64,000 bases of DNA from Acinetobacter sp. Marseille-Q1618 (lineage in GTDB: Bacteria; Pseudomonadota; Gammaproteobacteria; Pseudomonadales; Moraxellaceae), in the NCBI RefSeq assembly GCF_902809855.1, contig NZ_CADDWJ010000002.1, positions 620,001 to 684,000 of the forward strand, read 5' to 3'. The notes under the pieces are model-generated. The model was not told where the DNA came from. It saw nothing but the letters and a program-made list of their open reading frames with translations, and searched no databases. The translations under genes were made by a program, and so were the position numbers. This document shows positions 51,509 to 59,812 of this stretch, piece after piece. The first letter of the stretch is position 1; every line of letters begins with the position of its first letter.

Positions 51509-52717
51509 ATGTCAAGTTCTCCCCAAACCCCAGTTCCAGCCTCTACGTCCAACGAAACACAGCAATGGATTAGTGTAATTAGTCTCGCTTTCGCTGCTTT
51601 TATTTTTAATACCACAGAATTTATTCCAGTGGCTTTGCTCAGCGATATTGGCAAAAGCTTTGCGATGCCTGCGACCGATGTAGGCATCATGATTACCATC
51701 TATGCATGGGTAGTTGCACCGATTTCCTTGCCGATCATGCTATTGACCAAAAATTTTGAACGACGATTTTTATTAATCGCATTATTTTTGGTATTTATTC
51801 TCAGTCATACGGTGTCTTATTTTGCTTGGAGTTTTGAAATTCTGTTAGCAAGTCGGATTGGGATCGCCTTTGCACATGCTTTATTTTGGTCAATCACTGC
51901 ATCTTTAGCGGTGCGTGTTGCCCCTAAAGGCAAAGAGTTTCAAGCATTAGGACTTCTTGCCACAGGTACAGCCTTAGCAATGGTTTTAGGTATTCCTTTT
52001 GGCAGAATGATTGGTGAAGCTTACGGATGGCGCAACACCTTTGCCTTAATCGCGATAGGTGCTGCAATTGTCTGCCTTATTTTAGCCAAGACTTTACCCA
52101 AACTACCAAGTATCAACTCAGGTTCATTGAGTAGTTTAAAAGTGTTCTTCAAACGCCCAGCTTTGATGATGGTATTTGCATTAACCATTATTGTGATTAC
52201 TGCACAGTTCACAGCTTATAGCTATATTGAACCTTTTGCGCTCAATATTGCCCACTTTAGTTCAGCACAAACCACGACATTATTGTTGATTTATGGTGCT
52301 GCGGGCTTTTTAGGCTCTTATTTATTTGGAAAGTTTGCCCAAAGCTATCCCAAATTACCGATTCCGTTAAGTAGTGCAGTATTAGCACTGTCTATGTTCT
52401 TGTTGATGCCACTTTCGACAGATTTCATCAGTTTTAGTATTCTGAGTTTATTTTGGGGAATGGCAATTATCTGTTTTAGTCTAGCGCAACAAGCTAAAAC
52501 TCTAAACCTCGCCTCTGATGCAACAGATGTTGCCATGGCTATTTATTCAGGACTGTACAATGTCGGTATCGGGGGCGGTGCGTTACTTGGTGGCATAGTC
52601 ACGACGCATTATGGCTTAAATCATATTGGCGTCATCGGTGGTGTATTGGCGGTATTCGGTACACTTTTTGCCTTATTTTTAGTACAACGACACGATTTTA
52701 ATCCGAAGAAAGTTTAG
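51509..52717 (+). CDS. SotB-like MFS sugar/drug efflux transporter
   Basis: 402 residues and 12 predicted spans. Resembles the SotB/YdeA group ([18 protein letters not shown] in TM1, [20 protein letters not shown] in TM4), which exports sugars such as arabinose and IPTG in E. coli. Start ATG 51509 (MSSSPQTP); a TTG two codons earlier is less likely. A weak hairpin terminator follows at 52767-52797. Substrate unknown. Confidence 0.88.
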   Translation: MSSSPQTPVPASTSNETQQWISVISLAFAAFIFNTTEFIPVALLSDIGKSFAMPATDVGIMITIYAWVVAPISLPIMLLTKNFERRFLLIALFLVFILSHTVSYFAWSFEILLASRIGIAFAHALFWSITASLAVRVAPKGKEFQALGLLATGTALAMVLGIPFGRMIGEAYGWRNTFALIAIGAAIVCLILAKTLPKLPSINSGSLSSLKVFFKRPALMMVFALTIIVITAQFTAYSYIEPFALNIAHFSSAQTTTLLLIYGAAGFLGSYLFGKFAQSYPKLPIPLSSAVLALSMFLLMPLSTDFISFSILSLFWGMAIICFSLAQQAKTLNLASDATDVAMAIYSGLYNVGIGGGALLGGIVTTHYGLNHIGVIGGVLAVFGTLFALFLVQRHDFNPKKV

Positions 52718-52766
52718 CCAAACTATTTGCAAAAGCAAAATAAATGTGAGATTCTTTGCAAATATT

Positions 52767-52797
52767 AAGAAATAATTGATCAAAAAATTATTTCTTT
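52767..52797 (+). terminator. Probable terminator of the SotB-like gene
   Basis: AAGAAATAATT-GATCAAAA-AATTATTTCTT: perfect A+T-rich stem followed by T and A; weaker than a GC-rich terminator. Confidence 0.5.
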
Positions 52798-52810
52798 AAA
52801 CCTATTCGTT

Positions 52811-52990
52811 GAACAAGGGGAGTAGCCTCCCATCAGCTTATCGTCATTACGCATTTTTATTTGTAGAAGTAAAAAAGCCGGTAACTGAACATCACCACAG
52901 TGCAGTACAAGATGCGGTGATGTAGGCAAGACCTTGATCATGTTGATTCAGATGTTTAATCATCTGGCAACTGGTCATGGTCTTTTTTTA
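52811..52990 (+). ncRNA. yybP-ykoY (manganese) riboswitch upstream of TerC
   Basis: Between the SotB-like gene and terC, CAAGGGGAGTAGC (52813-52825) and GGCAAGACCTTG (52924-52935) are the two conserved strands of the yybP-ykoY class, pairing as P1 CAAGG/CCTTG, with GCCGGTAACTGA and a variable stem between. The 3' P1 strand overlaps a terminator (GACC..GATCA / TGGTC..GGTC then TTTTTTT, 52929-52988), so ligand binding should free read-through, an on-switch. The class responds to Mn2+ and controls alx (TerC family) in E. coli. Confidence 0.9.
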
Positions 52991-53022
52991 TGCCTGATTG
53001 ATTGCCAGATTTGGAGAATTTT

Positions 53023-53985
53023 ATGGAATCCATCGGCAATCCTTGGCTGTATCTCGCATTTTTTGCGATTGTTGCAGTCATGCTTCTCATCGACTTTCTT
53101 GGTTTCAGGCAAAAAGAAGGGCAAGAAGTTCAACTCAAAACTGCTGCATACTGGAGTATTGCTTGGGTCAGTGTAGCGACCTTATTTGGTGCTGGTTTAT
53201 GGCTTTATCTACAACAGACTGTAGGTATGAGTATCGCCAATGCCAAAACTATGGAATATTTTGCAGGTTATTTACTGGAAAAATCACTTGCGATAGATAA
53301 TGTTTTTGTGTGGCTGATGATTTTTGCTGCATTTGCGATCCCTCCTGCGTTACAACGTAAAATTTTACTCTATGGCGTACTCGGTGCGATTATTTTACGT
53401 ACTATTTTCATTTTTATTGGGGCTTGGTTCGTTCAAGAATTCTCTTGGATTTTATATATTTTCGGTGCGTTCCTTGTTTATACAGGCTTTAAATTCCTCA
53501 AAGGACAAGATGAAGAAGATAACAATATCGAAGATATGGCGATGCTCAAATGGTTACGCAAGCATATGCGTATCACGCCGCAGCTAGAAGGGGCAAAATT
53601 CTTTGTACGTCAAAATGGTCTGTTATGGGCAACACCACTATTTTTAGTTTTAATCCTTGTTGAAGCATCGGATGTGATCTTTGCGGTGGATTCTATTCCA
53701 GCAATTTTTGCAGTGACCAATGATCCTTTTATTGTACTTACAGCAAACTTAATGGCGATTTTAGGCTTACGTGCTATGTTCTTTTTATTGGCAGGTTCAG
53801 CGTCTAAGATGCATTATCTCCCGTATGGTTTAGGCATTATTTTAGTGTTTATCGGTTTTAAAATGTTAATGTTGGATGTGTTCCATATGCCGATTTGGAT
53901 TTCACTTGGATTTATTGTCATTGTATTGGCGATCACAGCGTGGTTGTCGATTCGACATAATAAAAAGCAAACACTGAATCCTTAA
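53023..53985 (+). CDS. TerC/Alx-family membrane protein (manganese export)
   Basis: 320 residues, about nine membrane spans. Conserved acidic motifs are EKSLAIDNVFVWLM and EASDVIFAVDSIPAI, the metal-binding cores of the TerC fold. I chose ATG 53023 (MESIGNPWLYLAF) because GGAG lies 8 nt upstream; an earlier in-frame start falls in the riboswitch's 3' part. With the manganese riboswitch in front, its role is probably manganese efflux, like Alx or MntY-type proteins. Terminator-like hairpin after it. Confidence 0.92.
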   Translation: MESIGNPWLYLAFFAIVAVMLLIDFLGFRQKEGQEVQLKTAAYWSIAWVSVATLFGAGLWLYLQQTVGMSIANAKTMEYFAGYLLEKSLAIDNVFVWLMIFAAFAIPPALQRKILLYGVLGAIILRTIFIFIGAWFVQEFSWILYIFGAFLVYTGFKFLKGQDEEDNNIEDMAMLKWLRKHMRITPQLEGAKFFVRQNGLLWATPLFLVLILVEASDVIFAVDSIPAIFAVTNDPFIVLTANLMAILGLRAMFFLLAGSASKMHYLPYGLGIILVFIGFKMLMLDVFHMPIWISLGFIVIVLAITAWLSIRHNKKQTLNP

Positions 53986-53999
53986 TTTTCCGTGATAAA

Positions 54000-54032
54000 A
54001 ACACCCTCCTTTTGTAAAAGAGGAGGGTTGTG
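54000..54032. terminator. Possible terminator after terC
   Basis: CACCCTCCT-N10-AGGAGGGTTGTG is a GC-rich stem without a strong T-run. Confidence 0.5.
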
Positions 54033-54088
54033 AAGGATTTAAAAACATCCATTCTAATCATTAGTCTACAAAATAGCTTTGCCTATGT

Positions 54089-54676
54089 TTAATCTATAAT
54101 TTTGAGTTTTTCCCATCTCTGTAAAAATCTTTTTGAACTCAGCCTTTGTATAAACACATCATGACTCACCAAACGATCATTCCAACGTAGTTTTAATTCA
54201 AATAAATCACTTAGTCCAAAGGGTGCAATGATCTCCATATCATCATGTTCAATTAAACGTACTGCAATCGCAGTTGCTGTTTCTGGCCAAGTACTTAAAG
54301 CCTCATATAAGGACAAATAAGCTGAAATCGCTTGATTTTTTTCGGTTGTATACCATGTATGTACCAAAGCTTGATTAACTACATCCCAATCATTTTCAGG
54401 AAATTTTTGTGTTAATTTTCCATAAATTTCTTGTGTGATGTTTTGATTCTGTTCATTCTCATCGAAGAAAATTACATCTATTTCGGTGTTTTTAATTTGA
54501 TATTGTTGCTGATGTAAACTCGACCAGACCAGATTCCGAATCACACCTGCACTTAAATATGCTTCAACATGAATCTGCTTTAAATAGATCAATCTTTGCA
54601 TTAAAGCCTGTTCAGCAAAAACGATTTGCTTTAGCTCTTGATATAATTTTGTTTCGTAAATGTCCAATAATTGCAT
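54089..54676 (-). CDS. Nucleotidyltransferase-like protein (PF06042 family)
   Basis: 195 residues. Family layout: an N-terminal helix, SAGVIRNLVWSSLH, an Asp-rich strand (TEIDVIFFD), WDVVNQALVHTWY and the closing DLFELKLRWN. These are uncharacterised nucleotidyltransferase-fold proteins. Start ATG 54676. Isolated, convergent with terC. Confidence 0.85.
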   Translation of the reverse strand: MQLLDIYETKLYQELKQIVFAEQALMQRLIYLKQIHVEAYLSAGVIRNLVWSSLHQQQYQIKNTEIDVIFFDENEQNQNITQEIYGKLTQKFPENDWDVVNQALVHTWYTTEKNQAISAYLSLYEALSTWPETATAIAVRLIEHDDMEIIAPFGLSDLFELKLRWNDRLVSHDVFIQRLSSKRFLQRWEKLKIID

Positions 54677-54950
54677 AATTTTAATAAGGATTAGATAAAA
54701 GTTTTAGTAAAATCATCACTGTAAATTTTCAATATATACACATTATACAGGGTTCTATTTGTATCTCTTATTTCATTATTTTGAAAGATTTAATACTTTT
54801 TCTTCGAAAAGATTTATATATTTTATTGGAAATCTAAAACCCTAAAAATCAGACTTTAAAAAATAGCTTCTTAAACGTTTACACAAAATACAGAAGCATG
54901 TAGTTAAATCAGCTACAATCAATCGAAAAAATTCAAAATGCAGGTTCAAA

Positions 54951-56270
54951 ATGTCTTCTGTAGTTACAACGACAGCGATTCGTGGTCGCTTCCTTGATAT
55001 TCAGAATACAGTTGCCCAAGCACGTGACATTCACGACCAAGTGCGATATGTAGAAGATGGTTTACTTTTAATTCAACAAGGTAAAATTAGTTGGTTTGGT
55101 TCTTGGACAGAAGGGCAGGCTCAACTGACTGAAAACCAACGAGTTGAACATTATCCAAATCAATTGATTGTTCCAGGATTTATTGATACGCATATTCATT
55201 TCCCACAAACAGAAATGGTAGGTGCATATGGTGAACAATTATTAGAGTGGTTAAACACTTATACCTTCCCAACCGAGATTCAATTTCAAGATAAATCATA
55301 TGCTGATCAAATTGCGCATTTTTTTGTCAATGAATTACTTAAAAATGGCACCACGACAGCACTGGTGTTTTGTACAGTGCATCCACAGTCCGTTGACGCA
55401 TTATTTGAAGCAGCAGAACGTCACCAAATGCGTCTCATCGCAGGCAAAGTCATGATGGATCGTCATGCACCTGAGGCTCTGACGGATACAGCAGAAAGTG
55501 CTTATACTGACTCCAAAGCTTTGATTGAAAAATGGCATGGCAAAGGGCGCAATCTATATGCCATCACACCGCGCTTTGCGCCAACCTCAACGCCTGAACA
55601 GTTAGCACGTGCAGGGCAGCTCAAAGCTGAATATCCTGATGTTTATGTGCATACCCATTTAAGTGAAAATAAAAATGAAATCGCATGGGTCAAAGATTTA
55701 TTTCCAGAGCAAAACGGCTATTTGGATGTGTATCATCATTATGGTTTGACAGGGCAGAAGTCGGTTTTTGCGCATTGTGTGCATTTAGAAGAACATGAAT
55801 GGGATTGTATGCACGCCACTAATTCTGCAATCGCATTTTGCCCAACCTCAAATCTGTTCCTCGGTAGTGGTTTATTTCCATTACAAAAAACATGGGAAAA
55901 AAATGTCAAAGTTGGTTTAGGTACGGACATTGGTGCGGGCACATCTTTCTGCCAATTACAAACTTTGAATGAGGCTTATAAGGTACAACAGTTACAAGGT
56001 GATAAACTGTCTGCATTTGAGTCACTCTATCATGCAACCTTAGGCGGTGCTAAGGCACTTGATCTAGAGGACAAATTGGGTAATTTTAATGTAGGTAAAG
56101 AAGCTGACTTTGTAGTGTTAAATTTACACGCTACAGCTTTACAAAAACTTCGCCAAGAACGTGCTAAAAGTATTGAAGATGCGTTATTTGCCTTATTGAC
56201 TCTGGGAGATGACCGCAATATTCAAGCGACTTATATTTATGGGAATAAAGCCTATGAACAAACCCACTAA
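54951..56270 (+). CDS. guaD: Guanine deaminase
   Basis: Hydrolyses guanine to xanthine in purine salvage. 439 residues. The amidohydrolase fold has PGFIDTHIHFPQTEMVGAYG (HxH metal site), YVHTHLSENKNE, FAHCVHL and GLGTDIGAGTSF with the metal-binding Asp. It precedes a 40-aa frame and hpt on the same strand; guaD and hpt are both purine salvage enzymes. A terminator separates them. Confidence 0.96.
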   Translation: MSSVVTTTAIRGRFLDIQNTVAQARDIHDQVRYVEDGLLLIQQGKISWFGSWTEGQAQLTENQRVEHYPNQLIVPGFIDTHIHFPQTEMVGAYGEQLLEWLNTYTFPTEIQFQDKSYADQIAHFFVNELLKNGTTTALVFCTVHPQSVDALFEAAERHQMRLIAGKVMMDRHAPEALTDTAESAYTDSKALIEKWHGKGRNLYAITPRFAPTSTPEQLARAGQLKAEYPDVYVHTHLSENKNEIAWVKDLFPEQNGYLDVYHHYGLTGQKSVFAHCVHLEEHEWDCMHATNSAIAFCPTSNLFLGSGLFPLQKTWEKNVKVGLGTDIGAGTSFCQLQTLNEAYKVQQLQGDKLSAFESLYHATLGGAKALDLEDKLGNFNVGKEADFVVLNLHATALQKLRQERAKSIEDALFALLTLGDDRNIQATYIYGNKAYEQTH

Positions 56271-56376
56271 TTCACAGCAGCAAACTCACAAAGCGCCTCG
56301 TTCCAAAAAGAAAATCGTGCTGATTGGGGTATTTTTTGTGGCGTGTGCATTACTACTCAAACGTGATGCACATTAA
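56254..56376 (+). CDS. 40-residue putative membrane peptide overlapping the guaD end
   Basis: MNKPTNSQQQTHKAPRSKKK, then one hydrophobic run (IVLIGVFFVACALLL), ending KRDAH. It overlaps the last 17 bases of guaD in another frame. GGGA lies ~9 nt upstream of its ATG (inside guaD). It has the look of a small single-span protein with a basic N-terminus. No family recognised; conservation decides whether it is real. Confidence 0.5.
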   Translation: MNKPTNSQQQTHKAPRSKKKIVLIGVFFVACALLLKRDAH

Positions 56377-56456
56377 CAAAATCTACCGTTTTACATATCA
56401 AATCGTCAAAAAAGATGCATCTTGGTCTGATATGTTTTAAAATTAACGCATCTTTT

Positions 56457-56483
56457 AGGTGTTGCTCGTCAACGCCTTTTTTA
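56457..56483 (+). terminator. Rho-independent terminator between guaD and hpt
   Basis: GGTGTTG-CTCGT-CAACGCC followed by TTTTTT. It lies ~180 bp after guaD and ~30 bp before hpt; a GATGC/GCATC inverted repeat (56414-56453) lies before it. Confidence 0.8.
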
Positions 56484-56514
56484 TTTTGCGATATTGATGC
56501 TTTAGGTATTTCCC

Positions 56515-57042
56515 ATGACCATTGAAATGAAAGTGATGATTTCGACTGAAGAAATTCAAGCGAAAGTTCAAGAACTTGGTAAAAAAATTGATGCACATTA
56601 TGCCAATAGTGACAAAGAATTGGTTTTGATCGGCTTATTACGTGGTTCAGTCATCTTCATGGCGGATTTATGTCGTGCGATTAGCAAAGAACATGAACTC
56701 GACTTCATGACCGTTTCAAGTTATGGCGGTGGGACAACCTCGAGCCGTGATGTGAAAATCTTAAAAGATTTAGATGGTGAAATTCGAAATAAAGACGTAC
56801 TGGTCGTTGAGGACATTATCGACTCAGGTAATACCTTGAGCAAAGTGCTTGAAATTCTACAAACGCGTCAACCGAACTCAATTGAACTGTGCACTTTAAT
56901 TAGTAAACCTTCACGCCGTGAAATTGAACTCGATGTGAAATTTTTAGGTTTTGAAGTCGAAGATAAATTCATCGTGGGTTATGGCTTGGACTATGATCAA
57001 AAATATCGCCATATTCCATTTATTGGTGAAATTGGTTTATAA
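56515..57042 (+). CDS. hpt: Hypoxanthine phosphoribosyltransferase
   Basis: Purine salvage: hypoxanthine (and guanine) plus PRPP to the nucleotide. 175 residues, the usual length. The PRPP loop is VLVVEDIIDSGNTL, an early LLRGSVIFMADL and a late VGYGLDYDQKYRHIPFIG are Hpt signatures. Start ATG 56515 has AGG upstream; ATGs four and six codons later remain possible. A strong terminator follows. Confidence 0.96.
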   Translation: MTIEMKVMISTEEIQAKVQELGKKIDAHYANSDKELVLIGLLRGSVIFMADLCRAISKEHELDFMTVSSYGGGTTSSRDVKILKDLDGEIRNKDVLVVEDIIDSGNTLSKVLEILQTRQPNSIELCTLISKPSRREIELDVKFLGFEVEDKFIVGYGLDYDQKYRHIPFIGEIGL

Positions 57043-57066
57043 GTCATCTCAAAATTAACACTGATT

Positions 57067-57090
57067 TAAGCGACTTCGGTCGCTTTTTTA
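57067..57090 (+). terminator. Rho-independent terminator of hpt
   Basis: AAGCGAC-TTCG-GTCGCTT followed by TTTT; an exact stem with the stable TTCG loop. Confidence 0.93.
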
Positions 57091-57236
57091 TTGCTCATTA
57101 TTCGTGGATAAGTAAACAAAAATGCAACAACTTGTAGCAAAGTCTGCCTTTAACTCTGTGATGGAATATTTAATTATAAAATACATACAGTTGATTCCTT
57201 CACTTTAGATAAAACCAAAAAACAAGGAGAGAGATT

Positions 57237-57488
57237 ATGATGTCACTGATCGGGGCAATCATTATTGGTTTTTTAGCTGGCTTAATCGCACGTGCCATTC
57301 ATCCTGGCAATGATAAAGCTGGTTTTATTGTTACAACATTACTCGGTATCGTGGGTTCATTGGTTGCAACTTATGGTGGACGTATGCTTGGACTTTATCC
57401 TGAGGGTTCATCCGCAGGCTTTATTGCATCCGTCATCGGGGCAATCATTGTATTGTTTATCTACAATATGGTGAGTAAAAAAGCCTAG
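57237..57488 (+). CDS. GlsB/YeaQ/YmgE-family stress membrane protein
   Basis: 83 residues, three hydrophobic segments with the family's Gly-rich pattern (GAIIIGFLAGLIARAIHPG; LLGIVGSLVATYGGRMLGLY; SVIGAIIVLFIYNM). Start ATG 57237 follows AAGGAGAGAG; the next codon is also ATG. Such proteins are often stress-induced; function unknown. Confidence 0.92.
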   Translation: MMSLIGAIIIGFLAGLIARAIHPGNDKAGFIVTTLLGIVGSLVATYGGRMLGLYPEGSSAGFIASVIGAIIVLFIYNMVSKKA

Positions 57489-57511
57489 TACTGATTTACG
57501 CAAATTCATTT

Positions 57512-57538
57512 AAAGCATCTCATCTGAGATGCTTTTTT
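57512..57538. terminator. Rho-independent terminator
   Basis: AAAGCATCTCATCTGAGATGCTTTTTT; shared with the convergent dsbC gene. Confidence 0.92.
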
Positions 57539-57543
57539 GTATG

Positions 57544-58245
57544 TTATAAACCCAATTCTGACCAGATTTTTTCAATTTCTTTGGCAGGATAAGCGCCCAT
57601 GACTTTTGTTCCATTAGAAAAAATAATTGCAGGCGTTCCCTGTAGACCTAATTTTTTCCCCAGGGCTAAGTTACGCTCAATGGGAGTTTCACAGTTTGCA
57701 GCAGCACTCGGTGATATACTATTTTGAAGTAAGTTTTTCCACGCAAAGGCTGGGTTACTGGAACACCAAACTTTCTTAGATGGAATAATTGACTGATTTT
57801 TAATAGGATATATAAAAGTATAAATCGTCACATTGTTGAGCTGGGTTAAATTCTTTTCAAGACTCTTGCAATATGGGCAATTTGGGTCAGAAAAGATCGC
57901 AAGCTGACGCTTACCATTCCCCCTTACTGTTTTAATGGCATCATTTAAAGGTAATTTTTTAAAATCAACCTGCTGATCTTTTAAAGCCAAATCTTTGGTA
58001 AGGTTATGTTGATCCTTTAAGCGAATCATACTGCCCACCAACAAATGTTGTGCATCTTCATTGATATAGACGATTTGCTGATCCAACGTACCACTATACA
58101 AACCTTGCATTTCAGTGGTTTGTATATTTCCTATTTTTACATTGGGATAGTTTTTTTCAAGCTTGGCTTTGACTGCATCAACATCTGCAAAACTAAATTG
58201 GCTAAGTAATAAACTTAGCCCCAACATCATACTTTTTTTAAACAT
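57544..58245 (-). CDS. dsbC: Periplasmic disulfide isomerase DsbC
   Basis: Rearranges wrong disulfides in exported proteins. 233 residues. A signal peptide (MFKKSMMLGLSLLLSQFSFA), an N-terminal dimerisation domain (~21-85), then a thioredoxin fold with the redox site NCPYCKSL and GTPAIIFSNG containing the cis-Pro. A Cys pair (VWCSS; ANCETP) is the usual structural disulfide. No dsbD neighbour in the window. Confidence 0.94.
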   Translation of the reverse strand: MFKKSMMLGLSLLLSQFSFADVDAVKAKLEKNYPNVKIGNIQTTEMQGLYSGTLDQQIVYINEDAQHLLVGSMIRLKDQHNLTKDLALKDQQVDFKKLPLNDAIKTVRGNGKRQLAIFSDPNCPYCKSLEKNLTQLNNVTIYTFIYPIKNQSIIPSKKVWCSSNPAFAWKNLLQNSISPSAAANCETPIERNLALGKKLGLQGTPAIIFSNGTKVMGAYPAKEIEKIWSELGL

Positions 58246-58324
58246 AAATACCTAACCAAAACCTACATTCACAGCACAGATTTAAACATACCCAAAATCT
58301 ATTTGTGTTGAAGTTCAGTTGAAA

Positions 58325-59311
58325 TTAAAGCATTCTTTTGGTTTCACGTGGAACAAAACTAAAACTCGCAGCTTGATTGATTTCTACCGTGATATGTACC
58401 AATTCCTCATGAACAGATAAAGCGTGTCGAACTTGATCCGCAGTTAAAGCCTTATCACGACTTTCTAAGACCAAAATTACAGAAAATTTACCACGTGCAA
58501 CTTTCCAAACATGCAAATCGGTAATATTGACGGATACATTTAAACTCGCAATCACGTCACGAACTTCATCCACAACAGGATGATCCATTTCAGCATCCAA
58601 CAAAGTTTTGCCTGTTTCTTGAATCAGTCCCAAAGACCATTTTCCAACTAAAATTGCCCCCACGATCCCTAAAACAGCATCTAAAAAATCCCATCCAAAA
58701 TATTTACCTGCACATAAAGCCACAATTGCAAGAACAGAAGTCACCGCATCTGCGACCACATGTAGAAATGCCGCTTTTTGATTTAAATCATGCTCATGAT
58801 GGTGATCTGATTCATGTGAATGGTGATGGTGATGGTGATGGTGATGGTGATGGTCAGCATCATCATGTAATAACCAAGCGCAAACTAAATTGATCACTAA
58901 ACCTAAAATAGCAATCGGTATCGCTTCATTATAATGGATCTGGACAGGGTGAAATAATCGTTCAACGGATTGAAAAGCCATAAATAAAGCAACAACCATC
59001 AGCAATATTGCGCTGCTATAGCCTGCCAAAATTTCAATTTTCCATGTTCCAAAACTAAAGCGTGTATCTTGGGCATAATGTCGCGCTGCTCGATATGCCA
59101 TATACGCCAAACCAAGCGCTAACATATGCGAACTCATATGCCAACCATCAGCTAACAGTGCCATAGAGTTAAAAATCCAACCGCCAACGATCTCAAAAAT
59201 CATCATTGCACCCGTGAGTAAGGTTGCAATTAAAATTTTCTTTTGTGCTAAAGGATTTCCTTGATCAAACTGATGGGAATGTTGGCGCTGAATGGGTTTA
59301 AATTGCATCAT
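58325..59311 (-). CDS. dmeF: Cation-diffusion-facilitator Co(II)/Ni(II) efflux transporter DmeF
   Basis: An inner-membrane metal/proton antiporter, 328 residues, six spans. The signature ALLADGWHMSSHMLALGLAY (TM2) and HVVADAVTSVLAIVAL (TM5) give the metal site. A His-rich loop (HHHH tract, residues ~152-172) between TM4 and TM5 is encoded by a (GGTGAT)n-like hexamer repeat. An RcnR-type repressor is divergent from it with two operators between them. A parS-like site lies inside the 3' end (58340-58355). Substrate inferred from family and repressor type. Confidence 0.85.
   Translation of the reverse strand: MMQFKPIQRQHSHQFDQGNPLAQKKILIATLLTGAMMIFEIVGGWIFNSMALLADGWHMSSHMLALGLAYMAYRAARHYAQDTRFSFGTWKIEILAGYSSAILLMVVALFMAFQSVERLFHPVQIHYNEAIPIAILGLVINLVCAWLLHDDADHHHHHHHHHHHSHESDHHHEHDLNQKAAFLHVVADAVTSVLAIVALCAGKYFGWDFLDAVLGIVGAILVGKWSLGLIQETGKTLLDAEMDHPVVDEVRDVIASLNVSVNITDLHVWKVARGKFSVILVLESRDKALTADQVRHALSVHEELVHITVEINQAASFSFVPRETKRML
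58340..58355. other. parS: Candidate parS (ParB-binding) site 3, inside dmeF
   Basis: On the minus strand, TGTTCCACGTGAAACC matches the parS consensus TGTTNCACGTGAAACA at 15 of 16 bases (N counted as a match). It lies in the 3' end of dmeF. Confidence 0.7.
58820..58853 (-). repeat. Hexamer microsatellite encoding a His tract in dmeF
   Basis: About 5.5 repeats of GGTGAT (plus strand), encoding alternating CAT/CAC histidines (11 His in a row). Replication slippage could change His number in steps of two without breaking the frame. Confidence 0.8.
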
Positions 59312-59325
59312 GAAACACTCAAATA

Positions 59326-59375
59326 TACTCCCCCTTAGTATATGATCAAGTTTTTAAATATACTATAAGGGAGTA
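59326..59375. promoter_or_regulatory. Two RcnR/DmeR-type operators in the dmeF / repressor gap
   Basis: TACTCCCCCTTAGTA (59326-59340) closely fits the RcnR operator form TACT-G6/C6-N-AGTA. TACTATAAGGGAGTA (59361-59375) is its inverse with a weaker G-run. They lie in the divergent gap and would repress both genes when metal is absent. Recognition by the adjacent repressor is inferred. Confidence 0.75.
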
Positions 59376-59395
59376 TATTTTTATGAGAAATGCCC

Positions 59396-59662
59396 ATGAG
59401 TCACTTACAACATGACAAAAAAGTTTTAAATAGGGTCAAAAGACTAAAGGGACAAATTCATGCCGTAGAAGATGCTTTGAATCAACCAGAATTATCCTGT
59501 ATTGATGTGTTACAGCAAGTTGCCGCTATCAAAGGAGCAGTCAATGGTTTGATGAATGAGCTTATCGAAAATCATTTACGCCATCATGTCTTAACTGATA
59601 CGGAAGCTGTCAACGAGCAAGAATTACAAGAGTTTCTAAAATTACTGAAACGTTATGGCTAA
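59396..59662 (+). CDS. RcnR/DmeR-type Co/Ni-responsive repressor (CsoR family)
   Basis: 88 residues of all-helical CsoR/RcnR fold. Starting at ATG 59396 (MSHLQHDKK) the RcnR metal ligands fall at the same numbers: His3, Cys35, His60 and His64. That argues for this start and not the in-frame ATG at 59390. In RcnR, Ni or Co binding releases DNA and turns on efflux; here the target is dmeF and probably its own gene. A terminator follows, 25 bp before the next MFS gene. Confidence 0.9.
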   Translation: MSHLQHDKKVLNRVKRLKGQIHAVEDALNQPELSCIDVLQQVAAIKGAVNGLMNELIENHLRHHVLTDTEAVNEQELQEFLKLLKRYG

Positions 59663-59750
59663 TTTCACTGAAATTTTTGAATAATACGATGTTGGATATT
59701 GACCTTAAATTGATTAAGTTTTAATCTATTTCACATACTCAATTTCTTCC

Positions 59751-59788
59751 ATGCCAATCACTGTTTTCAGTTCGGATTGGCATTTTTT
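59751..59788 (+). terminator. Rho-independent terminator of the repressor gene
   Basis: ATGCCAATC-N13-GATTGGCAT followed by TTTTT. It lies 25 bp ahead of the next plus-strand gene, so that gene either has a very close promoter or relies on read-through. Confidence 0.85.
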
Positions 59789-59812
59789 CCTCTCATAAAA
59801 AGTCTTTTATTT

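Noticed and set aside
53002..53022. Start of terC at an upstream TTG (53002)
   Set aside because: It precedes the ribosome site and lacks one of its own; ATG 53023 has GGAG at proper spacing.
57100..57112. CGTGGATAA after hpt as a DnaA box
   Set aside because: One mismatch and isolated from the 43.8-44.0 kb cluster.
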